A stretch of DNA of 64,000 nt from Pyrus communis (taxonomy: Eukaryota; Streptophyta; Magnoliopsida; Rosales; Rosaceae): assembly GCF_963583255.1 (NCBI RefSeq), contig NC_084803.1, positions 24,650,428-24,714,427 of the forward strand, read 5' to 3'. This document shows positions 21,828 to 33,730 of the stretch, one piece after another; the first letter of the stretch is position 1, and each line of letters opens with the position of its first letter. Below the pieces are notes generated by a model. The model saw only the letters and a program-made list of their open reading frames with translations. It had not been told where the DNA came from and did not search any database. A program made the position numbers and the translations under genes.

Positions 21828-22284
21828 TGGTTAGGGTCATTGTTTTTTTCCTTAGTTTGAGGTCTTAGTCATACCTGTTACTGATATGCTAAACAAAACT
21901 GTGCCAAGATGGAAGCTTTTTCAGAAAAAGAAAATTTCCTTAGAGAACACTCCATGGGAAAAGCTGTGTTTTGGCACAATGCTTTTGAAGGCACAAGTTC
22001 ACAACCTAGGTTTGAGTCAATATTGTCCACAATTGCCTAGACTTCAGTAATATTTTGTAATTGATGGAACAATTTCGTTACATTATTTTGTCAAATGTCT
22101 TTTTGGATTTTTCCTTTCATGGTTTGATTCATATATACAATTACAAGATAAATTTTGACAATCATCAGTCCTACAAGAAAATGGGTGAGTACGATACTAG
22201 TAGGAAAACAAAATAAAAAAACAGCAAAGAATGTTTACACCAACTAAAATCCCTCTTTGTGCACACACGCCAATTTTTTTGTGC
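21828..22284. other. Intergenic spacer between convergent genes
   Basis: It lies between the PPR gene (+) and the C2 gene (-), which point towards each other. It holds both 3' ends and nothing else recognisable. Confidence 0.5.
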
Positions 22285-22896
22285 CTAAAAAGCCTCTAGT
22301 GCAGCTGCTAGTGCAAAAATTTCATAATCTGGACAAGTGCAACCGTGACCATGACCGCTTTCACAACCACACTCATCCCATCTACTCAGCCTTCTGTTTT
22401 TCTGCCTCTTTTTCTCCATTTCCACATTATCTGCTTGAACTCGAATCTTGATTCCTACTTGCAGTTGAGGCGATTTGATACCTTCAAGGCCATGCCTAGT
22501 TGTTGGAAGCACCGTGACCCACTGGTCTAACTCCATGTTTGGTGATTCAAGGACGTCCTTCCATGGAACCTGTGTCCTGCCCAAGAGTTGTGACCCTCCA
22601 ATCCTTCCAAAAACCGGCACAGTGCTCCTCCAGCGGAGCTCGAAAACCACAGTTTCTTGCTGTAGGATGTTGTCCATGGAGCACATCTCGGTTCCAGAGC
22701 ACTCCAAAGAGACGGACTCATTCCAAACGTGGTTAGACTTGGCGGAGATTTCTCTGGTGTTGAGCATAATTCTTCTGTTGTTTCCTGCCGAAAGAGAGCA
22801 TCGAACAAACAGGTTTCCCGTGTTCTTGAATTCGGTGTTTCTTGCTTGTATGATCCTCAGTTCACAGCCAAGGGAAGAGAATTTTGAAGGAGTCAT
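22285..22896 (-). CDS. Small C2-domain protein
   Basis: A single-exon protein of 203 residues. Residues about 8-150 look like a C2 beta-sandwich: an opening LRIIQARNTEF strand (compare the 'L.V.V..A..L' start of C2 domains), LFVRCSLSAG, a central SNHVWNESVSLECSG strand (compare the common 'NPVWNE'), VVFELRWR, and LLGRTQVPWKDVLES then WVTVLP, the usual C2 ending. The C-terminal 50 residues are charged and then Cys/His/Gly-rich (CGCESGHGHGCTCPDYE). Many plant C2 proteins bind membranes in a calcium-dependent way, but I cannot confirm the calcium-binding aspartates, so lipid binding is inference. A TATA box lies about 70 bp upstream. There is no signal peptide or membrane segment. Confidence 0.8.
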   Translation of the reverse strand: MTPSKFSSLGCELRIIQARNTEFKNTGNLFVRCSLSAGNNRRIMLNTREISAKSNHVWNESVSLECSGTEMCSMDNILQQETVVFELRWRSTVPVFGRIGGSQLLGRTQVPWKDVLESPNMELDQWVTVLPTTRHGLEGIKSPQLQVGIKIRVQADNVEMEKKRQKNRRLSRWDECGCESGHGHGCTCPDYEIFALAAALEAF

Positions 22897-22964
22897 TGTG
22901 TGTGTTTGAGAGTTGTAGATAGAAAGAGAAAGTGCTGATGGATTCTTTGGTGAAGGGAAGGTGG

Positions 22965-22972
22965 TTTATATA
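22965..22972 (-). promoter_or_regulatory. TATA box of the C2 gene
   Basis: The minus strand reads TATATAAA, about 70 bp ahead of the start codon at 22896. The leader in between is CT/CA-rich and free of other ATGs. The position fits a plant core promoter. Confidence 0.7.
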
Positions 22973-22976
22973 TGTT

Positions 22977-24869
22977 GTATGGGATATTGGAGGGAAGGTG
23001 GAATTGCTTTTTGAGGAAGCTGCTTTTGTGCATAAATTAATAGTAATAGTGTGCAAGATCAGAAGTGGAGTATTATAAATGATAATGCTTTAGGCTTCAT
23101 ATTGGGGAATCATGCGAGATTGAGTGGAAGATTTTGATGAGTTATTATAAGCCCCTTGAGATTCTTGAAGATCTGGATTACATATAAACAACCCTTGCGT
23201 GCTTGCTGCTTCTTGCTACTTGCTACTTGTAATCCCCAGGGTTGGCTTACATCGCTTTTGGACCTGCCACGTGTACATTGTACATGCAAGGATATAAATC
23301 ATGGAATGTGCCTGTGCCTGTTCTATGTGTTTTGTTCTTCCATTGCTACTTCCATTTTGATTTCTTCATCAGACCGTGCAGCATTATTGTGGGATTTGCT
23401 AATAAACTGATCACAAGTTACCTTTTTGCATGGGAATACTTTGATGTACAACTTGTGTTTTGTTTTTGCAACCCTAGACTGAAAGATTTACGAAGGAATT
23501 GTTTGATAACCATTTCGTTTTCAGTTTTCTACTTTTGTTCACTGTTTTTTGAAAACGGAAAACATGCTTAGCAACTGCTTTTAGTTAAAAAAAAAAAAAC
23601 TCTTAAAGCTAACAGCATGCTTGATAATCATTTGGTTTTAACTATTATTTTTTGTCTTTGAGATCTTAGAAAAGTATATGGTGGAAATTAGAGATGAATA
23701 AGATGGAGGACTGATCGTCGGAGAGATATAAAAGAGATGTATAAGAGTATACAGAAGGAAGACGAAAAATCCAACATTAATTCAAGTTTGTTTTTACTTT
23801 TAAGATTTAGTTTTCCTCAATTTTTCTTTATTCTTTTCCCCCATCGTAATACCATTCTTCATTTCTTCTTTTTCATTTATACTTTCCACATATTTGAAGC
23901 ACATAATGTATAAAAACTAGGAGGAGTTTCAAAACTTTAGGTCTTAAGTAAAATTGAAATTAATCATAATAATTTGCAGATATAATAAATTTGATTCTAG
24001 TCATTTGATTGTTGAATACAAGTCCCACATCGGGACATTAAGAAAATAAAGTACAATCCGTAAGTGTAGAGTTCTACTTCTAATACTGATAAGACCTCTC
24101 GTATGAAAGTCCCACATTTACCGTTTTGTGCTGGTACACGTGTGGCTAACTATGTGGTGGTCTCACGTGAGGCATATATTTTGTATAAAACCCCCACACC
24201 TACCGTTGCATGCAAGTGGCATTTCAAGTTGAGGTAACTTTCTCCCCACCACAAAAATAGAAAATATATAAATAAGTGGGCTTAAAGTGTCACATATTTT
24301 CAATGTTTGATCCTAGATTCTTGCCATTGGTTATGGACAACTTGGAAGATCACCTTAGATTGCCCAAAAGATTAGAAACTTGTGGTGCTAAATAATTATC
24401 TATAAACAACCTAAAAGTAGACGACGAAGCACCATAACCTATATTCACAAACTCGAAGTGGGCAAATAAAAGCTTAACAAAATCTGGCATCCTAAAGTGC
24501 AAGAAGATTTAACTTTACAACGCACAAGGAATGGATTAAAAGAGAGTATTGTATGCTCGCGAATATACAGACCAGGATCCCCACTTTGCTTTTTTGTATA
24601 ATTAATAGTTTTGACACAAAGCAGATTTAGTTGTTCATGCTTTGGATCTTAAAGTAATTGGGAAGTTGCCATGATAATTGGTCAAAGGGTTGAAGTTGAA
24701 GACAGGGAATGTGCTTTACAGAACAGAAAAGTTTTTCTTCTTATCAGTATCCAATCGACCTTGGCATGAGATAAATTTGTTTTCAATAACCACTGGAATT
24801 TTCAATCATTGGTGGAATTCCTTTTTTGTTGAGAGCCATGGGTACAAACTCCACTGTGTGAAAAAGATG
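22977..24869. other. Intergenic region with possible TRIM LTR fragment
   Basis: There is no gene. Near 24010-24200, TGTTGAATACAAGTCCCACA and GTCTCACGTGAGGC resemble TRIM or LTR edges like those at 12303, but no partner repeat or primer site is present. The rest is AT-rich. Frames at 23156-23571 have no recognisable domain. Confidence 0.4.
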
Positions 24870-24973
24870 TACAAGGTTCGAAGTTAACTGTACAAGGAAA
24901 AACCCTAATTACATGGAAATTATAGTTCTATAGTAAATACAAAATAGTTGACTCACGCCAACAGATATCCTCA

Positions 24974-26048
24974 AGTTAGTGCGTAGATATCACCTAAGTC
25001 CAACTTGTCAAGTGAGTCAAGAAACACCCTTGTTGTCACGTCATGGGTCAACATATCTGTTAACTGCTCTTTGGATCTCACAAACGGGATACCTACCAAT
25101 TTCACATCTAGTTTCTCTTTGATGAAATATCGGTCCACCTCCACATGTTTGGTAAGATCATATTGACAGGATTATTTGCTATTTCTCTAGCCGCCTATTT
25201 ACCACAATAAAATTTCATAGTACCTTGAGGCTTGAAACCAATTTTCGTCCCTTATATGCGAAGCCACAAAAGCTCATAGATGTCGTGAGCCAATCCTCCA
25301 TGCCCAACCTCTATCATAGACCGAGCAACAGCATTTTGTTTCTTGCTCCATCAAGTAACCAAGTTACCCACCACAAACATAAAATACCTTGAAGTAGACT
25401 GCCTGTCTGTCACATTTTCAGCCTAGCCTACATCAGTATACCCTTTAACCTTCAAATGTCCATATTTTCTAGAAATCAAATATTTACCAGGACCAAACTT
25501 CAAATAGTTCAAAATCCTCATTACAGCTGTCATATGTTCCTCATTTGGACAATGTATAAATTGACTATCAACACTGGCAATATGTACAATATCTGAACGT
25601 GTAAGTGGTATATAAATTAACATCCCAACTAACCTCTGATATCTGCCCCTACTAATACGCACTTTATCCAGATAAATACTCAAATGATGATTATGAACAG
25701 TCGGTGTATCCGTCGGCTAGCAAGCTAGCATACTTGTCTCTACCAGCAAGTCAAGCACATAGTTCTGTTGAGACAAGTATATGCCACCATTAGACTGCAC
25801 CACGTCAATCCCAAGAAATATTTTAGTCCTCTAATGTCTTTCATCTGAAACTCCGAAACCAAGTATCCCTAGAATCTCTTGATTTCTTCTGTATCATCAC
25901 TTGTAATAGCCATATTATCTACATATATAATTAGCAAGGTATGATCAGAGTTACCTTGATGATAGCCATACTTCTTCATGGCTTGAGAAAACCTCCTAAA
26001 TCCATGCTCTTGGAGAGTCCTTCAGACAATAAAGTTCTTCACAAAATT
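24974..26048 (-). pseudogene. Copia reverse transcriptase (end) and RNase H, broken
   Basis: Minus-strand frames include a segment after the active-site region (ITYIDNMAITSDD, where functional copies read 'YVDDM.IT'), then KYFLGIDVVQSNGGIYLSQQ, then RYQRLVGMLIYIPLTRSDI and HCPNEEHMTAVMRILNYLK. All are diagnostic of Ty1/copia. In-frame stops and shifts interrupt the frame. The YVDD motif itself appears altered (YIDN), so catalysis would be lost. Confidence 0.88.
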
Positions 26049-26053
26049 GACAC

Positions 26054-26468
26054 TATTGTAAAATCGACGGTGTGTGTGTAGTGGAATAAATAAAATAAGA
26101 CACAAAATTTACGAGGTTCCTCTACAGTCAGTGTGACTGGAGTATGTCCTCGGGCAGCAGTGGTGCTTTCATTATAATTTGAATAACAGGAGTACAAAGA
26201 TAACTCTATGTATTCTCTCCTCTCCTCTTTTCTTCCTCTCTTTCTTTCTCTTTCTTTCTCTGCTCTATCTCTATTGATAGCAGTCAGAGTGCTCTATTTA
26301 TAGAGCAACTCCGTATTATTACATTTTGAATATTTACACCACACCTTTGACAAATGATCTCCACATATCAATATTCTGCCAAGGTTTTCAATACTGTGGC
26401 AATGTTTTCAATGTTGTGGCAAGGTTTTCAATACTGTGGGCATTCATTACCCACTAGTATTTTCAACA
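26054..26468 (-). repeat. Left LTR (3' LTR) of the younger copia element
   Basis: This is the direct repeat of 31676-32089. In minus orientation it begins TGTTGAAAATACTAG. Its other end reads CAATA where the partner has CAACA. A CT-rich block at about 26216-26262 and a promoter motif (TATAAATAGAGC, minus strand) are shared by both copies. Confidence 0.95.
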
Positions 26469-27724
26469 CTCCCCCTTGAATGCTCACATATCACATTAGT
26501 TGCCTCGTTAAAATCTTGATCTATTTTTGGATGCTCCCCCTTGATGAGTATCTCCCCCTGATTTCAAATTCCTTAGGCTGATCATTGATCCTGCTACTTT
26601 AGTCTCTTAGCGGTGATAGTTGCCGAATTAGATGTTTTACTTGTTGTTAACTTTCCATAGACTTGTTCTTGAATTGGGTTGGAGGGCCTTCTGCTAGACT
26701 TCCTCCAAAGGTCTGAATTTACCTATTTTATCTGGAGCTGAATTTGATTCAAGGATGGTGGACACTTGATCTTGAATCGGACTAGTGATTTCTTCAAAGG
26801 CCGTGTAGACTTGATCTTGAATGAAATTGGATCATGAGGAGCTTCATGTGACAAGTGATCTTAGGCTTTGTCGGGGATGAACTGACATGTGTTTGTTGTG
26901 GTTGTCTCCACATGCTTCAATGTATCATTTTCACTTGCCTTACTTGCTCCCCTTGCAGAAGTGGTATTTTCCTTATGCAGGTTTGTCATCTTCTCTTGTT
27001 GTATTTGTCCTCTGATACAGGAGTGGAATGCAAACCTTGCATTTGAATGGACCATCACTTCTTGGTGGTAGCGAAAGTTTAAGTGGAGGTTCCGACATAT
27101 TGCTTTCTCTGTCTTTGTCTTGGCAGGTAAAAACAAGGATAAAGGAAAGGACAGGGAGATTGCATGATATGAGATACTCTTGCTCTTGTCCCTGATGATA
27201 TGAGATACTCTTACTCTGGTGTGACTTGTTTGTAGAGGTATTCTCAAAGAGGAAGAAAACTGAGTATTTCGAGATACTTTGTGAAAGATGCATTCTCGGA
27301 GATGAGGAAGAGTTAGATATTTTTTAGTTCTGCCTTGCCATGGAGGGCAAAGGTTGACATATATATGGATTTCCCAATTGCAGGTAGTAGTGATGTGCCT
27401 TTACTTTTGTCAGCAACTGTGGTGTAATTAGAACAGTAAGATTCACGCGTTTTCAACTTTATCAGAGATCTTTGATAAAGTTGCACGTGATATCCAAGAG
27501 CTGAGATTGCGTCTGAGAAATGTTGACAGACATCATGCAGGGAAATCCAGCTTTTGAAATTCGAAAATCGGTGTCTCTTCGATTTTTGAATAAGTGGTCA
27601 TGTTGCCCCTCATTTTATAGAGATATCAATTTTGTTCAGAAACACTCAGAAAATTGTTGCCTGCAGAAATTTCCCTTTCTTGCACTTCTGAGATTTTATC
27701 TGACTTCCTTCATCATTTCTGAAA

Positions 27725-28234
27725 ATGGCTTGCCCATCTAACATTTGCTTAGATTTGAGTCTCAAGATTGATACAAACGAGCAGCGTCCGGATAACATAT
27801 GGCGCCCGTCCTTCTCATCTTCTAATGGTCCTCTTACGGTTGGGGACTCTGTGATGAAGAATAACATAACCGCTACAGTGGTAGCCAGGAATCTTCTCAC
27901 TCCAAAGAACAACAGAATCCTTTCAAATCGGTCTGATGAGGTAGCCGTTCAAGACTCATTGGCTCTCAGTGTTCAATGTGCGAGCTCTGTAGCCAATATG
28001 GGTCATCGCCTACTTCCTCGAACTCACCAAGTTGAATCATTAATGGCTGAGGTGGCAAGTCTTAAACAAGAGATTAGAGGGCTCAAGCATGAGAATAGAG
28101 TGTTACACATGCTTGCAAATAATTACTCTACGAGCATGAAAAGAAAGCTCGACCAGCTATTGGAATCCGAAGGTTGGACTCAAAATGACAATCGGGGGTT
28201 CGAGTCTTTATTCCAAAGACATCCATTGTCTTAG
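27725..28234 (+). CDS. Coiled-coil ORF antisense to the copia element (additional ORF)
   Basis: An intact 169-codon frame lies between the pol remnants and the 3' LTR of the copia element, on the opposite strand. Residues 1-95 are rich in Asn, Ser and Arg. Residues about 103-145 form a heptad-like coiled coil (VESLMAEVASLKQEIRGLKH then ENRVLHMLANNYSTSMKRKL). After the stop, the same frame family seems to continue (PSSSG/VLPSTEASHEQP-like codons to about 28340), suggesting a premature stop in this copy. I recall similar coiled-coil frames repeated in Rosaceae genomes. Antisense additional ORFs are known in some plant LTR retrotransposons; the function here is unknown. It may also be a captured host gene. 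The ATG at 27725 is the first in frame. Confidence 0.6.
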   Translation: MACPSNICLDLSLKIDTNEQRPDNIWRPSFSSSNGPLTVGDSVMKNNITATVVARNLLTPKNNRILSNRSDEVAVQDSLALSVQCASSVANMGHRLLPRTHQVESLMAEVASLKQEIRGLKHENRVLHMLANNYSTSMKRKLDQLLESEGWTQNDNRGFESLFQRHPLS

Positions 28235-28599
28235 CTGTCTGGAGTTCCACCAAGTATTGAGACTCCAAATAATCAACTTCTGGTGTCTTCCCCTTCTGGG
28301 GTACTTCCGAGTACTGAGGCTTCACATGAGCAACCTTTGTGAAGGTTCCCTCCTATTTGTTTGTTTTAACTCATGTGTATGTAATTTCTCGGAGATATTA
28401 ATATATAAGCTTTATTTCATTCAGTGTATTGTGTTAAATACAATAAAGCATATATTTCACTAAGATGTGGTACTTCGGGACCAAATATCAATTTATCTTT
28501 ACCCTCGCGAAGATAAATGATCATTCTTAGTGTCTAAATCATTTGAGTATTCAACTCATGATCTTCAATCAATATGATTCTTTAATATCATAAACATTA

Positions 28600-30560
28600 T
28601 GGATAAGATTCGTGTTGGCATATTGTTCGATTCTGCAGTTTGAGACAATATTTCTCTCAACACTTTATAATCTTTCTTGACTCTTCAGGAGTCCCAATTT
28701 AATATTATCAACTCTTGCAAGAGATTTTAGTATGGTGCAACAATACCATAACGAAAATACTCACTAAGGCAATTTATATCATCCATTGGTATTGAGTACA
28801 TATTTTATGCTTTACCCTTCCGGGGCTTACTTCAAGCAATTTGAATCCTTCATGGATTTTCTACACTTCATGACACATTTTCCTTTAGAATTTATACAGA
28901 GCAATTCGCTTCCATGTATATTTGAGGGATTTACTTATGGAGATATGATGTGGGCGACTCATAACCCTTCGTATATAATTTTCCATTTATACGAACTCGT
29001 TTCCAACCTTGTGTCATATCATGTGAGTGTATTTCACGGTATTACAAATGCCCATATGTAACCTTTTAGGTTCAACATCTTTTGGCTATTTGTATGATAT
29101 CCAAGTATATAGGTCTATTTTTCCACGTTCATACAAAATTGTAATGGATTCGCCTTTATCCATTTTGGCCCATAATTTTGTTGATGGAAAAAGAACGGGA
29201 CTCAATATCACCACAGCTCATTGATGAATTTAGTAGCTACTTGTAAAAACCAAAATTACCATTGGTTATCATCAATCTGTGATCCCATATTCTCATGTAC
29301 ATGCGCATGCATAAAAGCTTTTCATTTCTTTTGGGATATCCATTGCCTCTTCAAGGGCATTACACTATCTCTTCCAGGATAGTCATAATTTAGAGAATGC
29401 GGATCATAACCTCCTCTTGAGCGTTATAGAGCTTGGATTTTAATCTCCACTTCCGGGAGTTGAGTCATTGGAACCTGTACATCTATCATGCTTCATGCAT
29501 GAGACATTAATATTCTCATGTCTGCGGATTGACCTTTTCGGGACAAGTATCCTTGCGGCAACTGTCATGCGACAGTTATGCAATAGTTCAGTAGTGCCAT
29601 ATTCTTCTTCTTTCGAATGACTGAACCTTTTGAGTCTGAGGATCTGCCACGCTTCAGGCGTGTAACAGATAAATCATTTGCTGCCATATTATTTTGTCCA
29701 ACAGGGACATTAATTCTTGTAGGCACATTTGCAGCAAGTATATGTGATTTTATCACTTTCGTTTCATCATTAAATGCATCTAGCATTTGATTTGCATATC
29801 GTTGCATCATTCAATTATTCTCACTTCGTTTGTATATTGATTGCTTCATGAATCAAAATAAGACAAATTCTCTTCGTTCTTCTGGAACGGTTTTTTTTTT
29901 TTCTCATCATTCTTCTGGAATGATATTTGCTCATTGTTCTTCTGAAACGAAGTTATTTTCTCCCCTTAATGGCGGAAAAATTATCTTATCAAAATGACAG
30001 TCCGCAAACCACGCGGTAAATATATCCACAGTCAAGGGTTTTTTTTTTAATGATAGATGATGTTTAACATCAATGCCTAATCCGCAATGATGCTTCATTT
30101 CAGTATGTTGTGGCAGTGCAATAGGCACATAGATAACACAACAAAAAAGCTCGTAAATCTATAATGTTTGGCTGGTTCCCAAACACGAGTTGTACTGAGA
30201 AATATTGATGGTTGTCAATAGGTCTTAACCAAATCAATAATGCATCATGTAAAATGACATGTCCCATGTAGAAACTTGGCAATTTCATTTTCATCAGCAG
30301 AACGCGGGTAATCAATTTCATCCGCTTAATAAATGCTTCTGCTAAACCATTTTGAGTATAGACATGAGGAACTTCTGGTCCTTATTTAATAGTCTGTAGA
30401 CTGAGTCTCTTATGGCTTTTATTGCAATTAAGTTGAGGCACTTTGGCTCTTCAAACTTAAGGTACTCATCAAGGAACTTCATGTCCTGATCTTGAGGATC
30501 TAGGGACTTCATACCCAATCTTTTTGCATGATGGAACTTCAGGTCCAATCATTTTTATAT
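28600..30560 (-). pseudogene. Degenerate pol of the younger copia element
   Basis: Minus-strand fragments in pol order can be recognised. One reads MGHVILHDALLIWLRPIDNH followed by LVFGNQPNI (30321-30100), matching the integrase C-terminal 'GHAILHAA.LI..RP' region. The next is ALPQHTEMKHHCGLGIDVKH (30128-29931). Then come a linker with RINVPVGQNNMAANDLS and RLKRGRSSDSKGS (29810-29565) and weaker RT-like sequence down to about 28600. Frames are short and separated by stops. Confidence 0.75.
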
Positions 30561-30639
30561 GATGAGGATCAAGAAACTGCAGGTTCTGATCTGATCAAGG
30601 AACTTCAGGTCCTGTATATACTTATCGTAACAAAAGATA

Positions 30640-30862
30640 AGTACAATAAATAAATTAAAGCAATAGGCGGTAATTCCAGCCATAATGAATAAATTGCATT
30701 TAAGTAAATAAAGCTTGTGACAAGAGCTTTAATTCAGCACCATTCACATAAATCAAAACTTAAAGTAGTAGGCAGTAAAACCGTCCATGATAAATAAATT
30801 GCTTTAAAGTAAATAGAACTTGTGAAAGGGTTTTAAACCAACACCAATTCACATAAATAACA
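30640..30862. repeat. Two-copy tandem repeat, ~115 bp unit
   Basis: The unit with GGCGGTAATTCCAGCC, AATAAATTGC, AAGTAAATA and CTTGTGA...CATAAAT occurs at about 30648-30755 and again at 30763-30862 with moderate divergence. It lies in the untranslated 5' part of the copia element. Confidence 0.7.
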
Positions 30863-31675
30863 AGAAGTATCATACCTTCTTTTATTATTTTTCTTTCTTT
30901 TTGTCAGCACTTATTCAAACCTTATTATTGTTACTTTTCTCATTTCTGTAGCATGGTGCCATGCACCAACAGAAACCATTTATATTATGTTGACCAAATG
31001 GTGTCATGCACCATTCAAATCCTTTTTATATATTTTTCCTAGGTTGCAGTCAACATCCTTTTTTTTTCCTTCTTCAAATGTGCCTTGCCATTCCATCAAT
31101 CCCCCTTTTCTATTTTTTTTTTCTTCTCTGTCTCTGCCAGTCTCGAAACACAAGGCCAGCTGGGTAGTTATGGAGGTTGCCCAAATTCAATTCAATCCAA
31201 AAGGCTACTAGAGACTGGCGTTGTTCTTGCATGACCCAGGGAACATGGCATCGTTAAGCAAGAACCTCCCTACAGAGACATAGATGACAGTGGGGTTGAC
31301 GGAGGCACAAGAGAGGGAGGCCTGTGTGGATTCATTATTGCCATCACCATCTCAAACAACCAAGTATTCATGGGAGTTCTCAAGATCCGTCGAAAACAAC
31401 GTGATCTGGGTTTCCAAGTCTGATGAGATTCTTCTGGATCTCTGGAAAGCAGTTGTCTAGTACGAGTTTTCTCATTTCGTGACGACTTCAGGTCGTAAAT
31501 TTCAATTCTCACCGGAATTTGGTGGGGCGCTTCTGGCGTAATGGGAGAGACGAAAAATGGACATACCTTTTATTCTGTGAGATTTTAGATGATGGAGGTG
31601 AGAGGTGGATAGTGCTTCACCGGATTTATGGCGTTGTGCTTTCCACTGACATGAAAGCTTCTCGTGATGATAACG

Positions 31676-32089
31676 TGTTGTAAAATCGACGGTGTGTGTG
31701 TAGTGGAATAAATAAAATAAGACACAAAATTTACGAGGTTCCTCTACAGTCAGTGTGACTGGAGTACGTCCTCGGGCAGCAGTGGTGCTTTCATTATAAT
31801 TTGAATAACAGGAGTACAAAATAACTCTATGTATTCTCTCCTCTCCTATTTTCTTCCTCTCTTTCTTTCTCTTTCTTTCTCTGCTCTATCTCTATTGATA
31901 GCAGTTGGAGTGCTCTATTTATAGAGCAACTCCGTATTATTACATTTTGAATATTTATACCACACCTTTGACAAATGATCTCCACATATCAATATTCTGC
32001 CAAGGTTTTCAATACTGTGGCAATGTTTTCAATGTTGTGGCAAGGTTTTCAATACTGTGGGCATTCATTACCCACTAGTATTTTCAACA
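31676..32089 (-). repeat. Right LTR (5' LTR) of the younger copia element
   Basis: This is the direct repeat of 26054-26468 with intact TG...CA ends. Transcription of the element would start in this copy on the minus strand, downstream of TATAAATAGAGC near 31922. Confidence 0.95.
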
Positions 32090-33099
32090 GACACACCTTA
32101 ATCTCCATGCAAAAAAGTATTTTCAGCATCAAATTGTTTCAACGACCAATCGAAATTAGCTTCCAAAGAAAACAAAACTCTGATAATACTTATTTTTGTA
32201 ACCAGTGCGAATGTTTCCTACTAATCAACACCCATGTTTGTGTATACCCCTTAGCAACAAACCTCTCTTTGTATCAATCAATGGTCTTATCTGCGCTGTG
32301 TTTGATAGTAAACAACCACTTGCATCCTATTGGCTTTTCTCTTTTTTTTTTTTTTCGGTGGTGATGCAACGTGCCAAAGTCCCTTTTTTATCCTTTAAAG
32401 CTTCTTCAACTTTTGTCGGCATTTTTTATTCTTTCCATAGGTTGGTACTTTGGCGAAAGTCTATGGGTAGATACATTTTGAGCAATGGCATACCTTGTCT
32501 TTCTTTCTGAGGAGAATCTAATAGGAGGCTTCCCAAAATTTTTTCTTTGAGGGAGACGATAAAACTGTTCAACACCAACATGATTAGATAAAGTACTAGT
32601 TTCGGAATTACTTGCCTCAGGGATATATCCACAAGAGAGAGAGAGTGGTACTAGTGAATTGAGAGGGGAGGTTCATCTTGATCATGATCCTTGTTTACAA
32701 CCGGAGTGGCAGCTTTAGGGAATTGTTCCTCCTCGGCGGCAGATGGCTCGGAAGTGTGTGACTCGATGGCAGGGAGATCACTGGCAGACTCGGTAGCAGG
32801 GAAATTGCTAGCAGGTGACTCGGTGTCCTCACAAGTTTTACTGGCAACCATCCCACCACCAACTGTATTCGGCACCAACTGTATTCAGAATTACAAACCA
32901 ATTAAGACCATCATTACTACTCACCCCTGTGGGGCATAATTGGGTTTTTAGTAGAGAGAAAATTTTCGGACTCAGAGAAAGTGACATCCATAGTGCCATA
33001 AAGACGGTGAGTTAACAGAGGATTACATCAATATCCTTTCTGTTGGGGAGCAAAGCCCAGAAACACACATCTGACTGCACGGGGATCAGGCTTATTTTG

Positions 33100-33720
33100 T
33101 TGGTTCTTATGGAGATGCACACTGACTAACAAAAATATGCAGAGTAAGATTGAGTGAAGAAAGCAATGACACATGATTTGCTAATACCGCCAGAGGAGTA
33201 CGGGAGTCGAGGACCTTTGTAGGCATTCGGCTGATCATATAAATGATATATGTGACTGCATCAGCCCAATAGGTTTGAAGAGCTGATGCACAAATAAGAA
33301 AAGCTCGTGCAGCTTCTAAAATGTGTATATTTTTCTGCTTAACTACTACATTCTGATGTAGGCTCTGAGGACAGGTAGTCCATGGTGAATGCCATTTTCT
33401 TGAAAAAATTGTAAAAGCTTTGAGTTCACATATACACCATCGTTATCTAATCGAAGAACCTTGATAAGATGAGAAAATTGAGTGCAGATAATATAACCGA
33501 TCCAACATCACTTTTATTTTTCGTTGTGTACAACCAGGTCATCCTGGTACAATCATCCATAAAAGTAATAAACCACAATATGCCATGTTGAGTAGAGACA
33601 AGGGAAGGATCACATACATTTGGATGAAGTAAATCAAATGAAATTGTTCTTCTAGTAAAACTCACAGGGTATGAGACAAACCCATAGTTTTTTAATCTTT
33701 GCATTGCCACAACTGTGAAC
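33100..33720 (-). pseudogene. Copia integrase core, broken
   Basis: The minus strand shows FDLLHPNVCDPSLVSTQHGI followed by WFITFMDDCTRMTWLYTTKN, the classic copia integrase DVWGP..S..G..YFVTFIDD..R..W region. It continues into RLDNDGVYVNSKLLQFFQEN with the GIHHG motif. A frameshift lies near 33450 and stops follow. The third catalytic acidic residue region is degraded. Confidence 0.88.
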
Positions 33721-33730
33721 TTGTTTCACT

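Larger units (their letters stand above)
26054..32089 (-). mobile_element. Younger Ty1/copia element, 6.0 kb, with both LTRs and GACAC duplication
   Basis: Near-identical LTRs lie at 26054-26468 and 31676-32089. I count about seven differences in 415 bp by eye. The element is flanked by GACAC on both sides (26049-26053 and 32090-32094). In minus orientation the 5' LTR (right) carries a TATAAATAGAGC promoter motif and is followed by ACGTTATCATCACGAG, a primer-binding region of the type seen in other plant copia elements. A purine tract (AAGGGGGAG) abuts the 3' LTR on the left. The pol fragments (about 30560-28600) are degenerate and gag is not recognisable. Near-identical LTRs around a ruined interior suggest mobilisation in trans. 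It is inserted into the RT region of an older copia element. Confidence 0.93.
24870..33730 (-). mobile_element. Old Ty1/copia element, split by a younger copia insertion
   Basis: Minus-strand pol pieces lie on both sides of a 6-kb insert. The integrase core is at 33720-33100 and the RT start at 33100-32095. After the insert, the RT end and RNase H run from 26048 to about 24974, ending LDLGDIYALT as copia polyproteins do. Just beyond, TGTTGGCGTGAGTCAACTAT (minus strand, from about 24964) looks like the start of a 3' LTR, of which only about 100 bp remains. Gag and the 5' LTR are missing or unrecognisable. Multiple stops and frameshifts show that it is inactive. Confidence 0.85.

Noticed and set aside
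22475..22909. Plus-strand 144-codon frame
   Set aside because: Antisense shadow of the C2-domain gene, which has the promoter and the domain similarity.
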